Source: Burkholderia sp. SRS-46 (GTDB taxonomy: Bacteria; Pseudomonadota; Gammaproteobacteria; Burkholderiales; Burkholderiaceae). From it: a DNA stretch of 64,000 nt. Numbering within the stretch: the first letter of the stretch is position 1; the number at the start of each line of letters is the position of its first letter. The notes under the pieces were generated by a model. It had not been told where the DNA came from and made no database searches. It saw nothing but the letters and a program-made list of their open reading frames with translations. Shown here in pieces: positions 43,528 to 51,513 of this stretch. A program made the translations under genes and the position numbers. The stretch spans positions 1 through 64,000 of the forward strand of contig NZ_PTXL01000002.1 in assembly GCF_004343775.1 (NCBI RefSeq), read 5' to 3'.

Positions 43528-44304
43528 ATGTCCCCAGCATCCGTTAGCGCAGCCGCCGTGCCCGTCGCGCCGCGGCCCGTGACGCTCCACGCGATCGCTC
43601 GCGCCGACGCCCCGAAACACCCCGCCGCGCGCTGCTCGGTGTGTGCGATGCGATCCCAGTGCCTGCCGCCGCACCTGACCGCGGCCGAATACGGCCGGCT
43701 CGACGCGATCATCTGCACGACCCGCCACGTCCGCCAGGGCGACGCGCTGTTCCGCACCGACGATCCGTTCCAGAGCATCTACACGGTGCGCGCGGGGTCG
43801 TTCAAGACGGTGATGGTGCATCGCGACGGCCGCGAGCAGGTGACCGGCTTCCAGATCGCCGGCGAGACGCTCGGCATGGACGGCATCGGCGGCGGCCAGC
43901 ATTGCTGCGATGCGATCGCGCTCGAGGACAGCGTCGTGTGCATCATCCCGTTCGTCCAGCTCGAGGCGGCCTGCCGCGAGATGAAGCCGATGCAGCATTT
44001 CCTGTACCAGATGCTGAGCAGCGAGATCGTGCGCGAGTCGAGCCAGATGCTGCTGCTCGGCACGATGTCCGCCGAACAGCGCGTCGCGCATTTCCTGCTG
44101 AACCTGTCGTCGCGCTTCCAGGCGCGTGGCTATTCCGCCTCCGAGTTCAATTTGCGGATGACGCGCGAGGAAATCGGCTGCTACCTCGGGATGAAGCTCG
44201 AAACCGTCAGCCGAATGTTCTCCCGCTTCCATCGCGACGCGCTCGTCGAAACGCACGGCAAGCGCGTGCGCATCATCGACGCCGAAGCGCTCGCGCGCGT
44301 CTGA
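43528..44304 (+). CDS. FNR/Anr-type oxygen-sensing regulator
   Basis: A 258-residue Crp/Fnr-family regulator. Four cysteines needed for an oxygen-labile [4Fe-4S] cluster are visible: Cys36, Cys39 and Cys45 (CSVCAMRSQC, the same spacing as FNR) and Cys138 (VVCIIPF). The cyclic-nucleotide-type beta roll is about 60-150. The helix-turn-helix reads TREEIGCYLGMKLETVSRMF, with Glu-x2-Ser-Arg as in FNR, so it should bind TTGAT-N4-ATCAA. Four matching boxes occur in this window, before the BON, two Usp and DUF1488 genes. ATG 43528 is used. Confidence 0.92.
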   Translation: MSPASVSAAAVPVAPRPVTLHAIARADAPKHPAARCSVCAMRSQCLPPHLTAAEYGRLDAIICTTRHVRQGDALFRTDDPFQSIYTVRAGSFKTVMVHRDGREQVTGFQIAGETLGMDGIGGGQHCCDAIALEDSVVCIIPFVQLEAACREMKPMQHFLYQMLSSEIVRESSQMLLLGTMSAEQRVAHFLLNLSSRFQARGYSASEFNLRMTREEIGCYLGMKLETVSRMFSRFHRDALVETHGKRVRIIDAEALARV

Positions 44305-44342
44305 CGCGGCCGGCACCGCTCGCCGCCACCCGCGCGCGCCGC

Positions 44343-44696
44343 TCAGCGCGTCGCATGCGCGCCCCGCGCAAGCGCGCCGGGCGCCCCTGCCCCTTGCCCG
44401 ACCTGCCACGCGAGCAGCGCACGCTCGGCTTGCGCGAACGCCGTGCGCACGGCCTCGCCCGCATCCTCGCCGACGCAGTGCGGAATCGGCCGCAATTCGT
44501 TACCGTGGGTGATCAGGTCGAGCCGCACGTCGTACGCCCGCAGCCCCGCGCCGACCGAGCGCGCCTCGATCGCAAGGTGGCAGCCGCTGATCAGCGAGCG
44601 GAACCGCTCGAGGCGCACCAGCTGCGCGCCCGCTTCCGCTTCCAGCGCGGCCGAACCCGCGAACCCGAAGTAGGCGATCTGCATGCTCACGCCCAT
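44343..44696 (-). CDS. HPF/RaiA-like small protein
   Basis: A 117-residue protein. The strand-helix pattern (MQIAYFGFAGSAALEAEAGA, then CHLAIEARSVGAGLRAYDVR and EAVRTAFAQAERAL) resembles short members of the ribosome hibernation factor fold. Known family members bind the ribosome during stationary phase or low oxygen and stop translation. Similarity is by shape and weak. It converges on the FNR-type regulator gene. ATG 44696 has AGGAG 8 bases upstream. The final 20 residues are low-complexity. Confidence 0.6.
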   Translation of the reverse strand: MGVSMQIAYFGFAGSAALEAEAGAQLVRLERFRSLISGCHLAIEARSVGAGLRAYDVRLDLITHGNELRPIPHCVGEDAGEAVRTAFAQAERALLAWQVGQGAGAPGALARGAHATR

Positions 44697-44878
44697 ATTG
44701 TTTCTCCTGACGGCGCCGCCCTCGTGCCGACCACCTTGTATGCGCCGCCCGCATGGCTGCGGCACGGCAAAGATTCATCTGCGACTGCGTGGCCTGTTCT
44801 CGCCGGCCGCAGTCCGACCGGCATCGTGCGCGGCGACCGCCGCGCGTTGCCCGCACGCCCCCGCGTGCGGGGTCCCTG

Positions 44879-45118
44879 CTACACGTTGAATACCTGCGAC
44901 CGCTTCAGTTCGATCCATGTCATGCCGGCCCGCAGGCCCGCCAGCACCGCCTCGCGCTCGGTCGGATACGCGTGACCGTGCTCGAATTCATGGCGAAACC
45001 GGCCCGTGCCTTCGCTGTGCTCGACGCGAACCCTGCAGCGGAACCCGCCCACGTCGTCCGGCCGCGTCTCGACCTCGACGGTCCAGTCGTCTTCCCGGAT
45101 ATTGCCCGACAGTGCCAT
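44879..45118 (-). CDS. Small conserved hypothetical protein
   Basis: A 79-residue soluble protein of unknown function. A compact beta-rich body (TVEVETRPDDVGGFRCRVRV) is followed by a helix (PTEREAVLAGLRAGMTWIEL). It resembles small proteins seen near Usp and DUF1488 genes in Burkholderia. ATG 45118 has AGGAGG about 6 bases upstream. It is 42 bases downstream of the DUF1488 gene on the same strand and probably cotranscribed with it. Confidence 0.7.
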   Translation of the reverse strand: MALSGNIREDDWTVEVETRPDDVGGFRCRVRVEHSEGTGRFRHEFEHGHAYPTEREAVLAGLRAGMTWIELKRSQVFNV

Positions 45119-45160
45119 GCCCCCCTCCTGCGGCCATCCGGCCGCGCCCTGCCTGCCGCT

Positions 45161-45436
45161 TCATCCGGCGGACCGGAAATGCCCGCTGTGCAGCAACACC
45201 GGCCGCCCGCCGATTTCCTCGAGCATCCTGCGCGCTTCGCGTTCGATCGCCTTGCGATGCGTGTCGAATGCGCCGATCAGGTCGCGCTCGAGCAGCGACG
45301 CCGCGCCGAAATGATCCTCGAGCGCTTCGGCCGTGATCGCGCACTGCACGCAATCGCCATCGACGATCGCGGAAAACGCAACGACCAGATCCCGCCCGCA
45401 ATACTCCGGCGGATCTGGCGGGAAATGAATCTGCAT
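45161..45436 (-). CDS. DUF1488 small protein
   Basis: A 91-residue soluble protein of the DUF1488 family (MQIHFPPDPPEYCGRDLVVA, then VQCAITAEALEDHFGA). The family is small and of unknown function. An FNR-type box is 64 bases upstream of ATG 45436, a suitable place for activation at low oxygen. It is the first gene of a likely two-gene unit with the hypothetical protein at 44879. A longer start is possible but would run through the box. Confidence 0.8.
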   Translation of the reverse strand: MQIHFPPDPPEYCGRDLVVAFSAIVDGDCVQCAITAEALEDHFGAASLLERDLIGAFDTHRKAIEREARRMLEEIGGRPVLLHSGHFRSAG

Positions 45437-45500
45437 CGCCAGCCCGTCACCGTTTCGACGTGTCCATGACGTGAGCATAGAGGCGCGCGCCGCCGCCCGC

Positions 45501-45514
45501 TTGACCCACATCAA
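45501..45514 (-). promoter_or_regulatory. FNR/Anr-type box before the DUF1488 gene
   Basis: TTGAC-CCAC-ATCAA differs from the FNR consensus by one base. It is 64 bases upstream of the DUF1488 start, which places the transcription start well downstream of the box. Confidence 0.6.
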
Positions 45515-45687
45515 GCGAGTCGCCCGCGGCGGCGGCGCTCAACGCCGCGGGCGCGCAGCGGTCAAAGGAAGTAGACCGGCAGGCTCGTGCCGAACCGCGC
45601 GCATGCCCTGCGCGCCGCGCGGGCCGGGAGACGGGCACATTGAGGCGGGAAGGTTGAAGCGGGCCATTGACCCGCACGGGACGCGAG

Positions 45688-46128
45688 ATGGGATTGATTG
45701 CGAATCTGGACGGTGCGCGCGACCTCTACCGGCTGTGCTTCGTGCGCGCGCCGTGGGCGTATTTCACGTGCCTGCGGCTCGACGAGCAATGCGGCGAGCG
45801 CTGGGCGGCGGTGCCGTACCAGGACGCGGCGCAGCCGCCGTACAGCGATTCGCGCACGCAGGTGCTGAAGGTCGCATTCGACGCACCGCTGCTGCTGCCG
45901 CCCGAAGCGGGCCGTCACGCGTGCGCGTGCAGCGTCGAGCAGATCAATCGCGGTGCCGCGCCGTGGCTGCGCAGCGAGAATTTCCTCGACGGCAACACGC
46001 TGCGCGTGATGGGCGGCGCGACGCTGCGGACCTTCGTCGAGACGGTGGAGTCGGCGGGCGGCACGGTGTACGGGCCGCTCGGCTGGGCCGAGCTGCCGCC
46101 GTGGGCCGCGCGCGGCGCGCCGGCCTGA
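45688..46128 (+). CDS. Hypothetical protein
   Basis: A 146-residue soluble protein that I do not recognise. It reads like a real protein (LDGARDLYRLCFVRAPWAYF, then an Asp/Glu-rich middle and GATLRTFVETVESAGGTVYG), with three Cys in the middle. It stands alone between a minus-strand unit and the convergent DUF488 gene. ATG 45688 is used; a TTG seven codons earlier is the only other option. Confidence 0.65.
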   Translation: MGLIANLDGARDLYRLCFVRAPWAYFTCLRLDEQCGERWAAVPYQDAAQPPYSDSRTQVLKVAFDAPLLLPPEAGRHACACSVEQINRGAAPWLRSENFLDGNTLRVMGGATLRTFVETVESAGGTVYGPLGWAELPPWAARGAPA

Positions 46129-46171
46129 GCACGCCTCACGCGCCTCACACGGCAACGTGCGCCAACGTGCG

Positions 46172-46570
46172 TCAGCCCGCGTCCGGCTCGATCGTCGCGC
46201 CGCGCTCGGCGAGCAGTTCGCGCAGGATGCCGCGGTGGCAGCGCCGTTCGTTCTCGCAATAGCAGCCGATCGAGAAATGCGTGGACGCCGACAGCGCGGC
46301 CAGCACGTCGAGCACCTTCGCGGCGTCGCCGTGATTCATCTCCGCGCGGAACTTGCGGGCGAACGCGCGCCAGTCGGCGTCGGTCTCGGCGGCCAGCGCC
46401 TGCGTCACGAGCTCGGGCGTCGGCGACAGCGTCGGCAGCCACACGTCGTAATAGTCGCGCGACGCGAACTCGGCCTTCGGCACGCCGCGCGGCGGACGCC
46501 GCACCGTGCCGATCCGCAGGCCTTCTCCGGCCGCGCGCGGCGACCCCAACTGGACGATCCGGATGCTCAT
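46172..46570 (-). CDS. DUF488 family protein
   Basis: A 132-residue soluble protein of the DUF488 family. The N-terminal IRIVQLGSPRAAGEGLRIGT and the C-terminal CYCENERRCHRGILRELLAE segment are typical; the latter has a conserved Cys and His cluster. The family is widespread and its function is unknown. It is followed in the genome by the terminator of the upstream aminotransferase gene, so it is its own transcription unit. ATG 46570 opens the family's first strand. Confidence 0.88.
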   Translation of the reverse strand: MSIRIVQLGSPRAAGEGLRIGTVRRPPRGVPKAEFASRDYYDVWLPTLSPTPELVTQALAAETDADWRAFARKFRAEMNHGDAAKVLDVLAALSASTHFSIGCYCENERRCHRGILRELLAERGATIEPDAG

Positions 46571-46641
46571 TCGCGCAATGCTCCCTCGATTGGACGCTCA
46601 AGGCGCTCATCGTACCGCCGCGCATGCGGCAGCACGAAAAA

Positions 46642-46674
46642 AACCGGCTGCCCCCACGACAGGGGCAGCCGGTT
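46642..46674 (-). terminator. Rho-independent terminator of the aminotransferase gene
   Basis: AACCGGCTGCCCC (46642-46654) pairs perfectly with GGGGCAGCCGGTT (46662-46674) around a 7-base loop. On the minus strand it is followed by a run of Ts. It lies 25 bases after the aminotransferase stop. Confidence 0.9.
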
Positions 46675-46699
46675 CCGGTCCAGCATGCGCGGCGATCGA

Positions 46700-47902
46700 T
46701 CAGACGCCGCTCTTCAGCACCTTCGCGATCGCATCGGCGACGATGCCGACGTTCGAATCGTTCAGGCCCGCGACGCACATCCGGCCCGAGCGCAGGATGT
46801 ACACGCCGTGCACTTCGCGCAGCGCGTCGACCTGCGATTCGCTCAGGCCCGTGTACGTGAACATCCCGCGCTGCTTCACGTAGCGCGTGAGCGCCTCGCC
46901 GCTGACGTGGTCGCGCAGGCCGTCGTGGATCGACTGGCGCATCCGCGCGATGCGGCGGCACATCGCCGACAGTTCTTCTTCCCACTGCTTGCGCAGCGCG
47001 GGCGTGTTGAGCACGGCGGCCACGACCTTCGCGCCGTGGATCGGCGGGTTGCTGTAGTTCGAGCGCACCGCGCCGGCCAGCTGGCCGAGCACGCGGTCGG
47101 CCGCGGCCGCATCCTCGCAGAGTACGCTCAGGCCGCCGACCCGCTCGCCGTACAGCGAGAAGTTCTTCGAGAACGAGTTCGCGACCAGCGTCGGCAGCCC
47201 GCGGCGGGCCAGCTCGCGCACCGCGAACGCGTCCGCGTCGAGGCCCGCGCCGAAGCCCTGGTAGGCCATGTCGACGAACGGCAGCAGCTCGCGCGTCTCG
47301 ATCACGTCGATCAGCTTCTGCCACTGGCCTTCGTCGAGGTCGACGCCGGTCGGGTTGTGGCAGCACGCGTGCAGCAGCACGATGCTGCGCGCCGGCAGCG
47401 CGTCGATCGCCGCGAGCATCGCGTCGAACTTCAGACCGCCCGTCGCCGCGTCGTAATACGGGTACGTGTTCACGGTGAAGCCCGCGCGCTCGAAGATGAA
47501 GCGGTGGTTTTCCCAGCTCGGATCGCTGAGCCACACCTGCGCATCCGGGAAGTAGCGCTTCAGGAAATCGGCGCCGACCTTCAGCGCGCCGGAGCCGCCG
47601 AGCGTCTGCACGGTCGCGATGCGGCCCGCCGTGCGCGCCGGGTGATCCGCGCCGAACACGAGGGACTGCACCGCGTCGCGGTACGGCGCCATGCCGACCA
47701 TCGGCAGGTAGGGCTTCGGGCCGAGGTCGCGCTGCTGCGCCGTCTCGGCTTCGCGCACGGCTTCCATCACGGGAATCCGGCCCTCGGCATCGAAATAGAT
47801 GCCGATGCTCAGGTTGACCTTCTGCTCGCGCGGGTCTTTCTGGAAGTTCTCGTTGAGCGTCAGGATCGGATCGCCGGGATACGCGTCGATGTGTTCGAAC
47901 AT
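46700..47902 (-). CDS. tyrB: Aromatic amino acid aminotransferase
   Basis: A 400-residue PLP enzyme of aminotransferase class I. The PLP lysine is in LVANSFSKNFSLYGERVGG, the aspartate that contacts the pyridine ring is in LPFVDMAYQGFG, and the HACCHNPTGVDL motif is present. Length and sequence match TyrB/AspC. The neighbouring AroP-like permease (start of gene at 49357) makes transfer of aromatic amino groups the likely main job. It is 69 bases downstream of the permease gene on the same strand and has its own terminator. Confidence 0.92.
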   Translation of the reverse strand: MFEHIDAYPGDPILTLNENFQKDPREQKVNLSIGIYFDAEGRIPVMEAVREAETAQQRDLGPKPYLPMVGMAPYRDAVQSLVFGADHPARTAGRIATVQTLGGSGALKVGADFLKRYFPDAQVWLSDPSWENHRFIFERAGFTVNTYPYYDAATGGLKFDAMLAAIDALPARSIVLLHACCHNPTGVDLDEGQWQKLIDVIETRELLPFVDMAYQGFGAGLDADAFAVRELARRGLPTLVANSFSKNFSLYGERVGGLSVLCEDAAAADRVLGQLAGAVRSNYSNPPIHGAKVVAAVLNTPALRKQWEEELSAMCRRIARMRQSIHDGLRDHVSGEALTRYVKQRGMFTYTGLSESQVDALREVHGVYILRSGRMCVAGLNDSNVGIVADAIAKVLKSGV

Positions 47903-47971
47903 GGCTTTATCGGTCTGGTTGGATGAAAAATCGTGCTGTCTCCGGGGGCACGGACGGCATCGCCGCGCGCG

Positions 47972-49357
47972 TCATCGCGCCGACGCGCGGTCGCCCACGC
48001 CGTACCGGGCGTTCTTCTGGCGGAAACGGTACCCGATCGCGAGCACCGCGAGCCACACCGGGATCAGGTACACCGACAGCCGCAGGTCCGGCGTCAGGTA
48101 CATCACGACGAGGATGGCGGCCATGAACACCAGGCACAGGTAATTCGTGAAAGGATAGCCCAGACTGCGGAAGCGCGTCTGCTGTCCCGCCGCGCGCTTG
48201 GCCTGGCGGAACTTCAGGTGGATCAGGCTGATCATCGCCCAGTTGATGATCAGCGCCGACACGACGAGCCCCATCAGCAGCTCGAACGCCTTGCCGGGCA
48301 TGAAGTAGTTGACCAGCACGCAGATACCGGTCGCGAGCGCCGACACGCCGAGCGCCGCGAGCGGGATGCCGCGCTTGTTCACGCTCATCAGCGCCTTCGG
48401 CGCATTGCCCTGCTGCGCGAGGCCGAACAGCATGCGGCTGTTGCAGTACACGCCGCTGTTGTAGACCGACAGCGCGGCCGTCAGCACGACGGCGTTCAGC
48501 ACGTTCGCGACGAGGTCGCTGCTGAGCGCGTGGAAGATCAGCACGAACGGGCTGCCGCCGGTGACGACCTTTTGCCACGGATACAGCGAAAGCAGCACGG
48601 CGAGCGCGCCGATGTAGAAAATCAGGATGCGGTAGATCACCTGGTTGGTCGCGCGCGGGATGCTGTGCTGCGGATCGTCCGCCTCGGCCGCGGTGATGCC
48701 GACCAGCTCCAGCCCGCCGAACGAGAACATGATCGCCGCCATCGACATCACGAGGCCCGACACGCCGTTCGGGAAGAAGCCGCCGTGCTGCCACAGGTTC
48801 GAGACGCTGGCCTCCGGGCCCGCATGGCCGCTCATCAGCAACCAGCCGCCGAAGCCGATCATGCCGACGATCGCGGCGACCTTGATGATCGAGAACCAGA
48901 ATTCCGTCTCGCCGTACGACTTGACGCTCGCCAGGTTGATCAGGTTGATCGCGACGAAGAACACGAGCGCGGACACCCAGGTCGGCACGCCCGGCCACCA
49001 GTACTGCACGTAGATGCCGACCGCCGACAGCTCGGCCATGCTGACGAGGATGTACAGGACCCAATAGTTCCAGCCGGACAGGAAGCCGGTGAAGTGGCCG
49101 AAGTACTTGTTGGCGAAATAGCTGAACGAGCCTGCGACCGGCTCGTCGACGACCATCTCGCCGAGCTGCCGCATGATGAAAAATGCGACGACGCCGGCCA
49201 CCGCGTAGCCGAGCAGCACCGACGGGCCCGCCATCTTGATCGTCTGCGCGATGCCGAGGAACAGCCCCGTGCCGAGCGCGCCACCCAGCGCGATCAGCTG
49301 GATGTGGCGGTTCTTCAGCCCGCGCTTCAGGCCGTCCTTCTCATGTCCAGAAACCAT
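47972..49357 (-). CDS. aroP: Aromatic amino acid permease (AroP-like)
   Basis: A 461-residue inner-membrane amino acid-proton symporter with twelve helices. The transport core IQLIALGGALGTGLFLGIAQ and GEMVVDEPVAGSFSYFANKY match AroP and related aromatic permeases of the AAT family. The aromatic aminotransferase gene follows 69 bases downstream, and an Lrp-type regulator gene is divergent, which fits uptake and use of Phe, Tyr and Trp. ATG 49357 has GGAGAAG just upstream; a longer start would add an unlikely leader. Confidence 0.88.
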   Translation of the reverse strand: MVSGHEKDGLKRGLKNRHIQLIALGGALGTGLFLGIAQTIKMAGPSVLLGYAVAGVVAFFIMRQLGEMVVDEPVAGSFSYFANKYFGHFTGFLSGWNYWVLYILVSMAELSAVGIYVQYWWPGVPTWVSALVFFVAINLINLASVKSYGETEFWFSIIKVAAIVGMIGFGGWLLMSGHAGPEASVSNLWQHGGFFPNGVSGLVMSMAAIMFSFGGLELVGITAAEADDPQHSIPRATNQVIYRILIFYIGALAVLLSLYPWQKVVTGGSPFVLIFHALSSDLVANVLNAVVLTAALSVYNSGVYCNSRMLFGLAQQGNAPKALMSVNKRGIPLAALGVSALATGICVLVNYFMPGKAFELLMGLVVSALIINWAMISLIHLKFRQAKRAAGQQTRFRSLGYPFTNYLCLVFMAAILVVMYLTPDLRLSVYLIPVWLAVLAIGYRFRQKNARYGVGDRASAR

Positions 49358-49673
49358 GTCTTCTCCACTTTTTCCACTTCCGGCGGAAGCGGTGCGCCTT
49401 CGGTGTGCCTGGCGCTGTTGTGCTGTGCCGGCGGCCGTTCGTGGAACCGCCGAGTTGGGGACTGCAACAATCTTCGCGCCGGCCTCCGACCGCCTTCGGC
49501 AAACCCGCCCAACCGGCCCGCCGATCGCCGCGCCTGCTGCCCTTTCGCAGCCGCACACGAAAATCGGCCGTCAGTTTAGCGTCGCGACGGCGAAATCGGG
49601 TTTCGTAACCCGTTCATGCAAACCCTACATTATGAGATAAGATTGCATCCGGGAGACAGATGAGGAAACAAAA
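49358..49673. other. Divergent promoter region, aroP and Lrp-type regulator
   Basis: A 316-base region between divergent genes, most likely holding Lrp-type binding sites. A -10-like TAAGAT is at 49638-49643, 30 bases upstream of the regulator start. No gene is seen. Confidence 0.5.
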
Positions 49674-50147
49674 ATGCCTGAACCGGTACTCGACCGCATC
49701 GATCGACACCTGCTGTCGATCCTGCAGGAGCATGGCCGTGCGTCGAATCTCGAACTGGCGAAGGCGATCGGCCTGTCGCCTGCGCAGACGCTGCGCCGCC
49801 ACCGGCGGCTCGAGGAGATCGGCGCGATCCGCCGCTACGAGACGCGGCTTTGCCCCGACACGCTCGGCTTCGGCGTCACCGCGTTCGTGCACGTGACGAT
49901 GGAGCGCGGGCACATCCGCGACCTGTCCAAGTTCCAGAAGCTCGTGTCCGATCTCGCGCAGATCCAGGAATGCTTCTCGGTGACGGGCGACATCGACTAT
50001 GTGCTGAAGGTCGTCGCGCACGACCTGAAGGGCCTGTCCCGGTTCCTGCTCGAAACGCTGATGCGCATTCCCGGCGTGAGCGGCGTGCATTCGAGCGTGT
50101 GCCTCGACGAGATCAAGTGCACGAGTGCGATGCCGGTCGAGAGTTGA
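49674..50147 (+). CDS. Lrp/AsnC-family transcriptional regulator
   Basis: A 157-residue regulator. The N-terminal helix-turn-helix (LDRIDRHLLSILQEHGRASN, then LAKAIGLSPAQTLRRHRRL) is followed by the ligand-binding RAM domain (VTGDIDYVLKVVAHDLKGLS). Lrp/AsnC proteins sense amino acids. The divergent aromatic permease gene and the aminotransferase suggest it controls them with an aromatic amino acid as effector; similar regulators do this in other proteobacteria. A good terminator follows at 50226-50250. Confidence 0.92.
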   Translation: MPEPVLDRIDRHLLSILQEHGRASNLELAKAIGLSPAQTLRRHRRLEEIGAIRRYETRLCPDTLGFGVTAFVHVTMERGHIRDLSKFQKLVSDLAQIQECFSVTGDIDYVLKVVAHDLKGLSRFLLETLMRIPGVSGVHSSVCLDEIKCTSAMPVES

Positions 50148-50573
50148 GCGGGGCGAACGGCGTATTGCCGATTGCGATTCAATACGCCGCTCAAGTTGAA
50201 TTTCCAGAATAAAAATAATCGAAACAATGACGGTTCAATCCGTCATTTTTCGGATCGATTCCATTGCCATCCGCACCGCGTCGACACGCGACCACGCCTG
50301 AAAATACTCTTTTAAAAACAGGCACATTCCGCGCGACAGATATCCGAATTGAAATTCAATCGATTCAATCGATATTTCATCCGGATTCAATTTCCTTTTC
50401 CGATTTTTCCGACTATGGTTCGAAGCGGCGAAAGCCGATTGTCATGATGCGCGACGGCGAATAATCGCCGCCGCCATTCCACGCGACGACGCGTCGGCAC
50501 GCACCGCTGCCGCGAACCCCGCAGCGGGCTCGATGCGCGCGCAACCATTCCGACAACCATGCTGAGAGGGCCA
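50148..50573. other. AT-rich non-coding stretch before the LPMO gene
   Basis: These 426 bases hold no gene. The first part has the Lrp-type gene terminator. The middle is AT-rich, with the tandem 9-mer ATTCAATCG at 50354-50362 and 50363-50371, a possible regulator site. The promoter of the LPMO gene should lie within this stretch. Confidence 0.5.
50226..50250 (+). terminator. Rho-independent terminator after the Lrp-type gene
   Basis: AATGACGG (50226-50233) pairs perfectly with CCGTCATT (50240-50247) around a 6-base loop, followed by a T-run to 50250. It lies 78 bases after the stop of the Lrp-type gene. Confidence 0.85.
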
Positions 50574-51284
50574 ATGAAACAGACCATTCGCAGATCCGTT
50601 GCATCCGTGATGCTGCACGCGCTGGCCGGCGCGGCGCTGCTGACCGCGATGGCCGGCGCGCACGCGCACGGCCGCCTGACCGACCCGCCGTCGCGCATCG
50701 TGCTGTGCACGCAAGGCCAGAACCCGAATTGCAACGTCGACGCGTGGCGTGCGAACGCGATGGAAAACGGCAAGTTCTTCCCCGCGACGCAAAGCGGACT
50801 GTCGGATTCGTACGCGCCCGACGACGCGGAGAACGCCGCGCCGCCGAAGGACGGCGAGATCGCCGGCTCCAGCACGAACGGCCCGGTGCCGGTGCTGAAC
50901 GAGCAATCGCCGAGCCGCTGGCAGAAGGTTCCGCTGCGCTCCGGTGCGCTGCAGAACTTCAAATGGGAATTCAGCGCCGTGCACAAGACGCGCCGCTGGA
51001 ACTACTTCGTCACGCGCACCGACTGGGATCCGTCGCAGAAGCTGACCCGCGCGCAGTTCGAGCCGACGCCGTTCTGCACGATCCAGAATCCCGGCCAGCC
51101 GTACTGGGAACCGAACGCGAACCTGGTGCCGAAGCAGCCTACCATCCATCAATGCCGGCTGCCGGTGCGCACCGGCTATCACGTGATCCTCGCGGTGTGG
51201 GAAGTGGCTGACACCGCGATGGGCTTCTATCAGGTCGTCGACGCGATCTTCACCAACGGCGACACGACGCGCAGCCCGTTCTGA
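50574..51284 (+). CDS. Chitin-binding AA10 lytic polysaccharide monooxygenase
   Basis: A 236-residue secreted enzyme. Residues 1-31 are a signal peptide, so the mature protein starts at His32 (HGRLTDPPSR), the copper-binding N-terminal histidine of AA10 enzymes. A second copper histidine is likely His137 (SAVHKTRRW). The typical GFYQVVDAIF end holds the axial aromatic residue. Such enzymes break chitin or cellulose by oxidation. There is no extra carbohydrate-binding domain. A Shine-Dalgarno-like GAGAGGG precedes ATG 50574. It stands alone; no chitinase is adjacent. Confidence 0.92.
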   Translation: MKQTIRRSVASVMLHALAGAALLTAMAGAHAHGRLTDPPSRIVLCTQGQNPNCNVDAWRANAMENGKFFPATQSGLSDSYAPDDAENAAPPKDGEIAGSSTNGPVPVLNEQSPSRWQKVPLRSGALQNFKWEFSAVHKTRRWNYFVTRTDWDPSQKLTRAQFEPTPFCTIQNPGQPYWEPNANLVPKQPTIHQCRLPVRTGYHVILAVWEVADTAMGFYQVVDAIFTNGDTTRSPF

Positions 51285-51293
51285 CGCCATCCC

Positions 51294-51329
51294 CGCATGG
51301 CGCGCCGGCGGTGCCCGGCGCGCCATGCG
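51294..51329. terminator. Strong hairpin after the LPMO gene
   Basis: A perfect 15-base stem joins 51294-51308 with 51315-51329 around a 6-base loop. It lies 10 bases after the stop of the LPMO gene. No T-run follows, so it may work as a stalling or mRNA-protecting structure rather than an intrinsic terminator. Confidence 0.5.
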
Positions 51330-51513
51330 GCCCCCAATCCGCACCGCCCCGTAAGACAGCAGACATTCCGGCGTAACGCCGTCGAAAGCGCCCGGCCTCC
51401 ATATCTTCATACTGAACTGTTCCAATGCGCGTGCTCGTCGCCGGCCCGCTGCCCTTGTCTTCATCCCGCATGCGTGCCGCATTCACTGACCCGCCCGCAT
51501 GGAGTTCCCGAAG

